Assembly (NCBI GenBank): GCA_041686095.1
Contig: JAWLEN010000018.1
Coordinates: 1 to 33,775 of the forward strand
DNA length: 33,775 nucleotides
Direction: 5' to 3'
From: WJMT01 sp041686095
GTDB taxonomy: Bacteria; Acidobacteriota; Aminicenantia; Aminicenantales; Aminicenantaceae
Below, one piece after another: positions 1-7,299 of the stretch. Made by a program: the position numbers and the translations under genes. The first letter of the stretch is position 1, and every line of letters starts with the position of its first letter. The notes beneath the pieces were generated by a model, which did not search any database, was not told the DNA's origin, and saw nothing but the letters and a program-made list of their open reading frames with translations.

Positions 1-717
1 ATCTAATTCCTGACATATCTTAAAGAAAGCTTCCTCAGGATCAGGAGCCCGGGTTACGGGACGGCCTATAACCAGAAAATCAGCTCCGTTTTGGACAGCT
101 TGGCGGGGAGTGGTGATTCGCTTTTGGTCGTCTTTGGAAGCCCATAAAGGTCGAATCCCAGGATTGACAACCAGGAAATCTCCTCCTATTTCTTTTTTGA
201 TCATCATTGTTTCTTTAGGAGAGCACACCAGTCCATCCATTTCAGCTTTTTTGGCAAGTCGTGCCAGATTGACGACCTGGTCATTTGTTTTTCCTCTGAT
301 CCCTATCTGTTTGAGTTCATCCTGTTTGAGACTGGTGAGCACGGTCACCGCAAGCAGCAGAGGTTTTTGATTTCCTGTTTTTGCTGAGAGTTCGTCAGCT
401 TCACTAACCGCTCTTTTCATCATATTCAGTCCTCCTGAAGCATGGAGGGTTATCATAGAGACTCTGTGATTGAATCCTGATCGGATGGCTCCAGCCACTG
501 TGTTGGGAATATCGTGCAGCTTGAGGTCAAGAAAAATTTTTTTCCCCAGGTTGTGAATTTCATGGAGGATAGAAGGTCCCTCTGAAATAAAGAGTTCCAA
601 TCCTATCTTAAAGGTCTGGACATATTTCAATTTCTCAACCAGATCTAAAGCAAGGTTTTTTTTATGGACATCCAGGGCAATAATTATTTTTTCTGCTTGT
701 TCTTTTTTTGGTTTCAT
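1..717 (-). CDS. pyrF: Orotidine 5'-phosphate decarboxylase (PyrF), 3' end beyond window
   Basis: Decarboxylates OMP to UMP, the last step of de novo pyrimidine synthesis, in the cytoplasm. The frame is open from the ATG at 715-717 to the window edge (239 codons), so only the extreme C-terminus is missing. The catalytic signature LDLKLHDIPNT lies at about residues 63-73 with the Asp-Lys-Asp triad D64, K66, D69. An early FKIGLELF segment supplies the substrate-binding Lys37. Near the visible end, the segment NGADFLVIGRPVT forms the phosphate-binding loop of the TIM barrel. The start lies 16 nt downstream of the pyrD stop on the same strand, so it is the third gene of a pyrK-pyrD-pyrF operon. 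Family assignment is firm. Confidence 0.96.
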   Translation of the reverse strand, partial: MKPKKEQAEKIIIALDVHKKNLALDLVEKLKYVQTFKIGLELFISEGPSILHEIHNLGKKIFLDLKLHDIPNTVAGAIRSGFNHRVSMITLHASGGLNMMKRAVSEADELSAKTGNQKPLLLAVTVLTSLKQDELKQIGIRGKTNDQVVNLARLAKKAEMDGLVCSPKETMMIKKEIGGDFLVVNPGIRPLWASKDDQKRITTPRQAVQNGADFLVIGRPVTRAPDPEEAFFKICQELD

Positions 718-733
718 AAATTTACCTTTGCCT

Positions 734-1651
734 TTATGAATTAAAATCCACGGTTCCTGTAAGGTCTTTGATTCGTTTGATATGGTGGTCCTTACAAAAA
801 TTGGTTATCTCACGGATTATTTTCAGAGTTGAATCTGGTGCGGTGAAATTAGCGGTTCCCACTTGAACGGCTTTGGCTCCGGCTATGATGAACTCGACCG
901 CATCCTCTCCGGTCATGATGCCTCCTATCCCGATCACAGGTATTTGAACAGCGCTTGCTGTTTGATAAACCATTCTCAGTGCGATAGGTTTTATGGCAGG
1001 GCCGCTCAGCCCCCCTAAAACATTTCCCAAAGTTGGCTTTCTTGTTTTGGCATCGATTCCCATGGCCAGAAAAGTGTTTACCAGGGAGATGGCATCGGAT
1101 CCCCCTTCCTGCGCGCTTAAGGCAATCTCTGTGATGTCGGCAACATTGGGAGACAGCTTTGTGATCACAGGAGTGGAGCAGGAATTTTTCACCAGCTTCA
1201 CGATTTCATAAGTCTCCTCTGGGTTTTGGGCTGGACAAATTCCTCCTTTTTTTACATTAGGACAGGAAATGTTTAATTCAAAGGCAGATATTTCTTCATA
1301 GGAGTCGAGGTATTCAGCGACTGAAGCATATTCCTGGTTGTTTTCCCCACAGATATTGATGATGATGGCTGTCTGGAGTCCTTTTATTTGAGGAAAAACC
1401 TCTTTTAAAAATCTCTTCACACCAATCCCCGGAAGGCCTATTGAATTGATAAGGCCGCAGTCTGTTTCCGCAAGCCTGGGAGGGGGATTTCCCTGTTTAG
1501 GAGTCAAATACAATCCTTTGACAATAAATCCACCCAGTCGGTTCAAATCGATAAACGGTGAAAACTCTGTTCCGTATCCGAATGTCCCGCTGGCAGCAAT
1601 CACAGGATTTTTCAGTTTTAAAAATCCCAAATCAACTGAAATATCAACCAT
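734..1651 (-). CDS. pyrD: Dihydroorotate dehydrogenase, class 1B catalytic subunit (PyrD)
   Basis: FMN flavoprotein that oxidises dihydroorotate to orotate. The 305-residue length fits the family. Visible motifs are AASGTFGYG near residue 20, the NISCPNVKKGG loop near 130 that carries the conserved Cys region of class 1 enzymes, TKLSPNV near 165, and the FMN phosphate-binding GIGGIMTGEDAVEF followed by GAKAVQVGTA near 240-270. The segment after the NISCPN loop reads GGICPAQNP, with a second nearby Cys, where many 1B enzymes have AFG. Class 1B is supported by pyrK directly upstream (stop of pyrK 6 nt before this ATG); 1B enzymes are heterotetramers that pass electrons through PyrK to NAD+. Confidence 0.95.
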   Translation of the reverse strand: MVDISVDLGFLKLKNPVIAASGTFGYGTEFSPFIDLNRLGGFIVKGLYLTPKQGNPPPRLAETDCGLINSIGLPGIGVKRFLKEVFPQIKGLQTAIIINICGENNQEYASVAEYLDSYEEISAFELNISCPNVKKGGICPAQNPEETYEIVKLVKNSCSTPVITKLSPNVADITEIALSAQEGGSDAISLVNTFLAMGIDAKTRKPTLGNVLGGLSGPAIKPIALRMVYQTASAVQIPVIGIGGIMTGEDAVEFIIAGAKAVQVGTANFTAPDSTLKIIREITNFCKDHHIKRIKDLTGTVDFNS

Positions 1652-1657
1652 TTTATA

Positions 1658-2446
1658 TCAATCCCAAATGATATCCTTGGCATTAAACACCGGCCCATCT
1701 TCACATACTTTGGACCACACAGGCTTTCCCTCTTTTTTGATTTTTTTGACACATCCCCAGCACGCACCGAATCCACATCCCATAATGGATTCAAGAGATA
1801 ATTCAGCGGGTATGCTGTGGGCTCTGGAAATTTCAGAAATTTTTTTCAGCATACCTTCAGGCCCGCAAGCATAAACAAAAAAAGGAATACTTGACTTGAG
1901 TTCTTTTTGAAACAGATCTGTGACCAGGCCCTTAAACTCTGATGAACCGTCTTCTGTTGAACACAAAGTCTTTATATTTTCGATTTTAAATTTGGGTACC
2001 ATAGGTAGATCTGTGGAGGACTTTCCTCCATAAAACAGTTTTATATCAGAATTTTTCTTTTTAAGCTCAAGAGCAAGAAAGTATAAGGGAGCTATCCCCC
2101 TACCCCCCCCGACAAGGTATGTTTTTTTCTGTTTGAGTTCATCTTCAATATAAAAACCATTCCCCAGAGGCCCCAGTATTTCAATTTTATCCCCTTCTTG
2201 TTTTTGGCTAAGAATAGAGGTGCCCACCCCTGTATTTTGGAAAAATATCTCTAGGTTTCTCTCATCACGGTCATGGATACTAAAAGGACGGCGTAGAAGA
2301 GGATAAGGATTGTTGGTTATTCTCACCATTAAAAATTGTCCTGGTTTTGATTTGCCAGCGATATCAGGGGCTTCTATAGAGAGCAGAAAATAATCACTTC
2401 CCCATTTTTCTTTGCGGGTGATTACAGCTGCCTGGTTTTTAAACAT
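1658..2446 (-). CDS. pyrK: Dihydroorotate dehydrogenase electron-transfer subunit (PyrK)
   Basis: FAD and [2Fe-2S] protein that accepts electrons from PyrD and reduces NAD+. From the chosen start it has 262 residues, the usual size. Motifs in order: RRPFSIHD (FAD binding), VGGGRGIAPLYFLA (NAD-binding Rossmann turn), and a C-terminal iron-sulfur motif C-GFGA-C-WG-C followed about 15 residues later by VC. The frame is open a further 33 codons to an ATG at 2543-2545. That extension (lysine- and aromatic-rich, no family similarity) runs through the divergent promoter of the next gene and has no ribosome binding site, so I start at the ATG 2444-2446, where MFKNQAAVITRKE resembles a PyrK N-terminus. 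No good Shine-Dalgarno precedes this start either. Confidence 0.93.
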   Translation of the reverse strand: MFKNQAAVITRKEKWGSDYFLLSIEAPDIAGKSKPGQFLMVRITNNPYPLLRRPFSIHDRDERNLEIFFQNTGVGTSILSQKQEGDKIEILGPLGNGFYIEDELKQKKTYLVGGGRGIAPLYFLALELKKKNSDIKLFYGGKSSTDLPMVPKFKIENIKTLCSTEDGSSEFKGLVTDLFQKELKSSIPFFVYACGPEGMLKKISEISRAHSIPAELSLESIMGCGFGACWGCVKKIKKEGKPVWSKVCEDGPVFNAKDIIWD

Positions 2447-2467
2447 GAATGATTTAACGTTGAATTT

Positions 2468-2496
2468 AAAATACCAGAATTGATTTTTTTGAGCAA
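2468..2496 (-). promoter_or_regulatory. Possible pyrK promoter
   Basis: On the minus strand TTGCTC (2491-2496), a 17-nt spacer and TATTTT (2468-2473). It would start transcription about 15 nt before the pyrK ATG at 2446. The -10 is a weak match (4 of 6). It sits back to back with the aminotransferase promoter. Confidence 0.35.
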
Positions 2497-2504
2497 TAAA
2501 AACT

Positions 2505-2533
2505 TTGACATCAATGAGCCTTTTTGAAATAAT
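2505..2533 (+). promoter_or_regulatory. Sigma-70-type promoter of the aminotransferase gene
   Basis: TTGACA (2505-2510), 17-nt spacer, AATAAT (2528-2533), predicting a start near 2540. A strong Shine-Dalgarno GGGAGG at 2556-2561 precedes the ATG at 2567 by 5 nt. The promoter lies inside the alternative N-terminal extension of pyrK, which argues against that extension. Confidence 0.75.
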
Positions 2534-2566
2534 CAAAATCTTCATAATTCATTATGGGAGGTAATC

Positions 2567-3760
2567 ATGCATATTTCTAAACGTGCCCAGGAAATTCAAG
2601 CATCTCCCATTAGAAAACTAAAACCATATGCAGACCAAGCTATTTCAGAAGGGGTCCGGGTTTATTTCATTAATATTGGCCAGCCTGATATTGAAACTCC
2701 TGATGCTGTATGGGACGCCTTCAAAAATGCACGAGAAGAAGTGCTGGAATATGGTCCTGCTCAGGGTCTTCTGGATTTAAGAAAGTCTATAGCCAAGTAT
2801 TTCAATGCCTATAATATTCCCATAAATCATGAAAATGTGATCATCACTATTGGGGGTTCAGAAGCCATCCATTTTTCTTTTTCTGCAGTGGCTGATACAA
2901 ATGAGGAGATTATCATTCCTGAGCCTTTTTACACCAACTACAATGGGTATGCGGCTTTTGCCAATGTGAAAATAGTTCCCTTGACTCTGGATGTAAAAAA
3001 TGGATTCAGACTGCCTTCTGAGAGAGAAATAGAACAAACCATCACTCCAAAAACAAGAGCGATTTTACTGTGTTCTCCCAATAATCCCACCGGCACAGTT
3101 TATACTGAAGAGGAATTAGACAGAGTGGTGGCTCTGTCTCAAAAGCACGATTTATTTATCATTGCTGATGAGGTTTATAAAGAATTTGTGTATGACGGAA
3201 ACAGCCACAAAAGCATATTGGAATATGAAGAGATCAAAGATAGAGCTATCATTGTAGACAGCATTTCCAAGCGTTTTAGCTGCTGCGGAGCGCGAATAGG
3301 GGCAGTCATAACCAGGAATCCTGAAGTCTATAATGGAATCCTGAAGTTTGCTCAAGCCAGGCTTTGTCCTCCTACTATAGAGCAGAAGGCAGCTTTAGCC
3401 GCTTATCAAATGGGAGTCGACTATTTTGAACCAGTAAGAAAGGAATATCAAAAGAGAAGAGATATTTTGTTTGAAGGGTTAAAGGACATGCCTGGCATTG
3501 TGATGCATAAACCACAAGGAGCCTTTTATATTATTGTAAGGCTTCCCATAAAAGACAGCGAGCATTTCGTTCGCTGGATGTTGACTGACTTTAGGTATGA
3601 GAATGAAACTGTTATGGTAGCCCCGGCCCAGGGTTTTTACTGCTCTCCTGGGAAAGGAAAGGATGAAGTTAGAATTGCCTATGTGCTCAAGGAAGAAAAT
3701 TTAAAAAGAGCTATAAAAGTGTTTAAAGAAGGGCTGAAGAAATATATGTCCTTATTTTGA
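2567..3760 (+). CDS. PLP-dependent class I/II aminotransferase (aspartate aminotransferase-like)
   Basis: Transfers an amino group between an amino acid and a 2-oxo acid using pyridoxal phosphate. Of 397 residues. Fold-type I landmarks are visible: GGSEAIHFS near 96-104 (phosphate cup), PNNPTGT at 171-177, IADEVYKEF at 199-207 (Asp201 to the pyridine N, Tyr204), and SISKRFSCCGARIG at 232-245 with Lys235 as the Schiff-base lysine. The N-terminal INIGQPDIETP is typical of the bacterial class I aspartate/aromatic aminotransferase group. The exact substrate cannot be told from sequence. It has its own promoter and Shine-Dalgarno and stands alone; the next gene is 550 bp away, beyond a mobile-element-like repeat. 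Confidence 0.93.
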   Translation: MHISKRAQEIQASPIRKLKPYADQAISEGVRVYFINIGQPDIETPDAVWDAFKNAREEVLEYGPAQGLLDLRKSIAKYFNAYNIPINHENVIITIGGSEAIHFSFSAVADTNEEIIIPEPFYTNYNGYAAFANVKIVPLTLDVKNGFRLPSEREIEQTITPKTRAILLCSPNNPTGTVYTEEELDRVVALSQKHDLFIIADEVYKEFVYDGNSHKSILEYEEIKDRAIIVDSISKRFSCCGARIGAVITRNPEVYNGILKFAQARLCPPTIEQKAALAAYQMGVDYFEPVRKEYQKRRDILFEGLKDMPGIVMHKPQGAFYIIVRLPIKDSEHFVRWMLTDFRYENETVMVAPAQGFYCSPGKGKDEVRIAYVLKEENLKRAIKVFKEGLKKYMSLF

Positions 3761-3819
3761 TCTGAACCATTAAGAAGTCGACGTTGATGAGTCAATTTAT
3801 TTTGGGACTTCAGTTGGAA

Positions 3820-3830
3820 ACACTTTAGTT
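3820..3830 (+). repeat. Left 11-bp direct repeat flanking element copy A
   Basis: ACACTTTAGTT, repeated exactly at 4059-4069 on the other side of the element. This is the pattern expected of a target-site duplication. Copy B has its own, different 11-bp duplication. Confidence 0.7.
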
Positions 3831-4058
3831 GCAAGCCTTTCCAAAACCGTGGTAAATTTCATTTGACATATAAGGGGAAGGGCAAGGGATTCGTCACCCG
3901 CTCGATTCACCAGCGATGAATCTCTCTCCCGGTTCGGGCTTCGCTCTCCTCTAAAGAGGAACCATGCCCGCTCCGCCCTCACAGGGGATTCCTCATCCCT
4001 CGCCCTCTCCCCTTAATAAACATCATACATCACCTGGATCACGGTTTTGGAAATGCTT
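3831..4058 (+). mobile_element. MITE-like non-autonomous element, copy A (228 bp)
   Basis: The ends are inverted repeats: left AAGCCTTTCCAAAACCGTG (3833-3851) and right CACGGTTTTGGAAATGCTT (4040-4058) pair with one mismatch in 19. Inside, sub-terminal GC-rich arms (AAGGGGAAGGGC near 3872 and GCCCTCTCCCCTT near 4003) are also inverted, and the middle contains hairpins such as GATTCA/TGAATC and CCTCTAAAGAGG. The core 3861-4033 matches the reverse complement of 24664-24836 with 2 mismatches in 173 bp. No transposase or convincing reading frame is inside. It fills most of the 530-bp gap between the aminotransferase and ppdK. Confidence 0.82.
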
Positions 4059-4069
4059 ACACTTTAGTT
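4059..4069 (+). repeat. Right 11-bp direct repeat flanking element copy A
   Basis: Second exact copy of ACACTTTAGTT, directly abutting the right inverted repeat of the element. Confidence 0.7.
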
Positions 4070-4138
4070 TAAATATTTGACCTGAGTGAAAGAGTTCTTT
4101 AAAATAGGAGAACACTGTATTTAATCCCATAATCTTAA

Positions 4139-4164
4139 CCAGCAGTTGGTTGGATAACTGCAGG
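4139..4164. promoter_or_regulatory. Hairpin-forming inverted repeat upstream of ppdK
   Basis: GCAGTT (4142-4147) and AACTGC (4156-4161) with an 8-nt loop, extendable by CC/GG past an A-A mismatch. No T tract follows, so it is not a typical terminator. It could be an operator or a leftover of the neighbouring element. Confidence 0.35.
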
Positions 4165-4201
4165 CAAGGTTGATATCACATTCATAAGATACAGGTAGGT
4201 C

Positions 4202-4231
4202 TTGATAAGAATTCTTTTTGTCAAGAATTCT
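4202..4231 (+). promoter_or_regulatory. Tandem 14-bp direct repeats upstream of ppdK (operator candidate)
   Basis: TTGATAAGAATTCT (4202-4215) and TTGTCAAGAATTCT (4218-4231) agree at 12 of 14 positions and lie 16 bp apart; each contains the palindrome AGAATTCT. A possible -10 TATATA is at 4250-4255, so the second repeat overlaps the -35 position. This arrangement suits binding of a regulator, which is inference only. Confidence 0.45.
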
Positions 4232-4309
4232 GAAACAAGGCAAAAAAACTATATAAGTGGAATCATTGTGTTATTCAGAGAGGCAGTTTGATTGAAAAAG
4301 GAGGTAAAA

Positions 4310-7021
4310 TTGGCTAAAAAATATGTTTATTTTTTTGAAAAGGATCGCGCGGAAGGCAATAAAAATATGAAAGCGCTCCTTGGTGGCAAAGGAGCGAATC
4401 TGGCAGAAATGGCTGGAATAGGACTCCCAGTTCCTCCAGGATTTACAGTATCTACAGATGTATGTACTTTATTTTTGGAAAAAGGAAATAAACTTCCTGA
4501 AGAAGTTAAAGAGGAAATCCTCAAAAACCTAGAAAGATTAGAAAAGACAGCAGACCAAAAGTTTGGAAATAAACAAAATCCTTTGCTGGTCTCTGTTCGC
4601 TCAGGAGCCAAGTTTTCAATGCCTGGCATGATGGATACCGTTTTGAATTTGGGTTTGAATGATGAAACCGTGGAAGGATTGGCCCAGAAAAGCAATGACA
4701 GGCGGTTTGCTTTAGATTGTTACCGAAGATTGATCCAAATGTTCGGAGATGTGGTTTTGGAGATTCCCAAGAAAAAGTTTGAACATATATTGAGAGCCAA
4801 AAAAAAGGAGAAGGACATCCAGGTTGATTCACAGCTCCCAGAAGAGACTCTAGAAGAAATATTGAATGAATACAAAAAGATTATCAAAGATAATACAGGA
4901 AAAGAATTTCCTCAGGATGTCAAAGAGCAGCTGTTTTTAGCTATATCAGCCGTGTTCAGTTCATGGGACAATCCCCGCGCTGTCACCTACCGGAACATAC
5001 ATCATATTCCGGACGATTTAGGAACAGCTGTGAATATCCAGCTTATGATTTTTGGCAACTTTGGAGACACTTCTGCCACCGGAGTCGGTTTTACTAGAGA
5101 TCCAGCCACAGGAGAAAAAGAAATCTATGGAGAATACCTTATCAACGCTCAAGGTGAAGATGTGGTCGCTGGTGTCAGGACTCCATCTCCCTTAAAAGAA
5201 CTGGAAAAAGATATGCCTGAAGTCTATAAACAGCTTTTAGAAGTGACAGAGCAGCTGGAAAAACATTACCACAACGTACAAGACTTTGAATTCACCGTTC
5301 AGGAAAATGAACTTTATATGCTCCAGACTAGAGATGGAAAAAGAACCGGACAGGCTGCGATAAAGATAGCGGTTGATTTAGTGGAGGAAGGAATCGCCAC
5401 AAAAGAGGAAGCTTTGATGATGGTGGAGCCTTCTGCCTTAGACCAGCTCCTCCATCCTGTTTTTGATCCCAAGGAAAAAGAGAAATACGAAGTCCTGGCT
5501 AAAGGTCTTGCCGCTTCTCCTGGAGCTGCTGCCGGACAAGTTGTTTTTTCTTCGGATGAGGCTGTGGAATGGAAAGCAGAGGGAAAGAGAGTGATCCTGG
5601 TGAGGGATGAGACATCTCCCGATGATATCCATGGAATGAGCGCTTCTCAGGGGATCTTGACAGCCACAGGCGGAATGACCTCCCACGCCGCTGTGGTCGG
5701 CAGACAGATGGGAAAACCAGCAGTAGTGGGATGCGGAGACATATCTTTGAATGAAGAAGTAAAGCATTTTAAAGTTAAAGGGGAGACCGTAAAAGAGGGA
5801 GATTCGATTTCAATCGATGGAGCCTTGGGTGAAGTCATGTTGGGGGAAATTCAAACCCGGCCCTCAGAAATCATCCAGGTTATAAGAGGAGATATAAAGC
5901 CAGAAGAGTCAGATATCTTTCAATATTTTACCAAATTTTTGGGGTGGGCAGATGAAGTGAGGAAAATGAATGTCAGAGCCAATGCAGATACGCCGGAGGA
6001 TGCTAAAATGGCTTTTGCCTTTGGAGCAGAGGGTATCGGATTAACCAGAACAGAACACATGTTTTTTGAGAAAGATAGACTTCCTTTTATAAAGAATATG
6101 ATCCTGTCGGAATCAGAAGAAGACAGACGCAAGTATTTAGAAAAACTGCTTCCCTTTCAAAGAGAGGATTTTTATGATCTGTTTAAAGCCATGGGAGGAA
6201 ACCCAGTGACCATCAGGACATTGGATCCTCCTCTTCATGAATTTCTGCCCAATAAAGAAGACCTGATGCTGGAGATTGCTGAATTGAAGCGGTCAGGAAC
6301 CAAGAATAACGAAAAGATTGAAGAAAAGGAAAAGTTACTGGAGAGGGTCAAGGCTTTATCCGAATTCAATCCTATGATGGGTCATAGAGGTTGCCGTTTA
6401 GGAATTACATTTCCGGAAATAATTGAAATGCAAGCCTCGGCTATTTTTGAAGCAGCCTGTCAATTAGCGTCTGAAGGTGAGGATGTTTTTCCTGAGATCA
6501 TGGTGCCTTTGATCGGTTCCGTCAATGAGTTTTCCAATCAGAAAAAAATAATCATTGATGTGGCTGAAAAATTAATCAAGAAATATGATGTTAAATTCGA
6601 CTATACCGTTGGAACAATGATAGAGATTCCTAGAGCAGCCATAACAGCGGATGAAGTGGCTCGAGAAGCAGATTTCTTTTCTTTTGGCACCAATGATCTA
6701 ACCCAGACTACTTTTGGTATATCCCGTGATGACGGCGCTTCATTCATCAATCATTATTTAACCCACGGCATTTGGAAGGACGATCCTTTCACCACAGTTG
6801 ATATCGAAGGAGTCGGAGAGCTGATGAAGTGGGCGGTGAACAAGGGTCGAGAAACAAAACCTGAATTAAAAATCGGGATATGTGGGGTTCATGGTGGAGA
6901 TCCCAGGTCTGTTTTTTTCTGTCATAAGATAGGATTGAATTACGTCAGCTGCTCAGCTTATCAGATTCCTATCGCCAGATTAGCAGCAGCTCAGATTACC
7001 CTGGAAGAAAATAAGAAGTGA
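4310..7021 (+). CDS. ppdK: Pyruvate, phosphate dikinase (PpdK)
   Basis: Interconverts pyruvate + ATP + Pi and PEP + AMP + PPi, commonly used glycolytically or gluconeogenically in anaerobes. It has 903 residues, close to the family norm. N-terminal ATP-grasp part: LLGGKGANLAEM near 24-35 and SVRSGAKFSMPGMMDTVLNLG. Swivelling phosphohistidine domain: GGMTSHAAVVGRQ with catalytic His459. C-terminal PEP barrel: RTEHMFF, NPMMGHRGCRLG, FGTNDLTQTTFG and GICGVHGGDP with catalytic Cys858. The family usually has Glu in GICGEHGG; here it is Val. The start is the TTG at 4310-4312, which follows AAGGAGGT (4298-4305) by 4 nt; an in-frame TTG at 4292 lies before that site and is unlikely. A possible promoter -10 is at 4250. 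Confidence 0.96.
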   Translation: MAKKYVYFFEKDRAEGNKNMKALLGGKGANLAEMAGIGLPVPPGFTVSTDVCTLFLEKGNKLPEEVKEEILKNLERLEKTADQKFGNKQNPLLVSVRSGAKFSMPGMMDTVLNLGLNDETVEGLAQKSNDRRFALDCYRRLIQMFGDVVLEIPKKKFEHILRAKKKEKDIQVDSQLPEETLEEILNEYKKIIKDNTGKEFPQDVKEQLFLAISAVFSSWDNPRAVTYRNIHHIPDDLGTAVNIQLMIFGNFGDTSATGVGFTRDPATGEKEIYGEYLINAQGEDVVAGVRTPSPLKELEKDMPEVYKQLLEVTEQLEKHYHNVQDFEFTVQENELYMLQTRDGKRTGQAAIKIAVDLVEEGIATKEEALMMVEPSALDQLLHPVFDPKEKEKYEVLAKGLAASPGAAAGQVVFSSDEAVEWKAEGKRVILVRDETSPDDIHGMSASQGILTATGGMTSHAAVVGRQMGKPAVVGCGDISLNEEVKHFKVKGETVKEGDSISIDGALGEVMLGEIQTRPSEIIQVIRGDIKPEESDIFQYFTKFLGWADEVRKMNVRANADTPEDAKMAFAFGAEGIGLTRTEHMFFEKDRLPFIKNMILSESEEDRRKYLEKLLPFQREDFYDLFKAMGGNPVTIRTLDPPLHEFLPNKEDLMLEIAELKRSGTKNNEKIEEKEKLLERVKALSEFNPMMGHRGCRLGITFPEIIEMQASAIFEAACQLASEGEDVFPEIMVPLIGSVNEFSNQKKIIIDVAEKLIKKYDVKFDYTVGTMIEIPRAAITADEVAREADFFSFGTNDLTQTTFGISRDDGASFINHYLTHGIWKDDPFTTVDIEGVGELMKWAVNKGRETKPELKIGICGVHGGDPRSVFFCHKIGLNYVSCSAYQIPIARLAAAQITLEENKK

Positions 7022-7149
7022 GACTTATTTATTTGGTCTATATGAACCTGGATTATTCACGAGTCAAGATTATATAGAGCTTAAAGAAATTCAGGTGTGG
7101 CTGAAGCGACATTGAAGATTTAGCCTTCTGATGAGTTTTTTGAGGGTAT

Positions 7150-7209
7150 CCGGCGAAGCCGGGCTCCGAGTATGTCTGACCCACGAACGGGGGGAGTTAC
7201 GCAGGAGCC
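7150..7209 (+). repeat. Structured GC-rich intergenic element
   Basis: In the 278-bp gap between ppdK and the deacetylase gene, a GC-rich block breaks the surrounding AT-rich sequence. It has a perfect hairpin CCGGC-GAA-GCCGG (7150-7162) and, directly after it, GGCTCC (7162-7167) pairing with GGAGCC (7204-7209) around an inner CCC/GGG pair. There is no open frame and no T tract. It could be a REP-like repeat or a structured RNA in the 5' leader of the next gene; it is not repeated elsewhere in this window. The remainder of the gap (7022-7140 and 7215-7299) shows nothing I can name. Confidence 0.5.
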
Positions 7210-7299
7210 GAGAAAAATGAAGAAGAATGGCGTTAAAAATCTGAACGGAGCACAAGCTACATCTGAATTTAAGATAGGCTCGCCTGAAAGGTAAAAAAT

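Noticed and set aside
3797..3982. A 61-codon minus-strand frame inside and beside element copy A.
   Set aside because: Its sequence is mainly the structured repeat; Arg/Glu-rich composition follows from the GC-rich arms, and no ribosome binding site or family similarity is seen.
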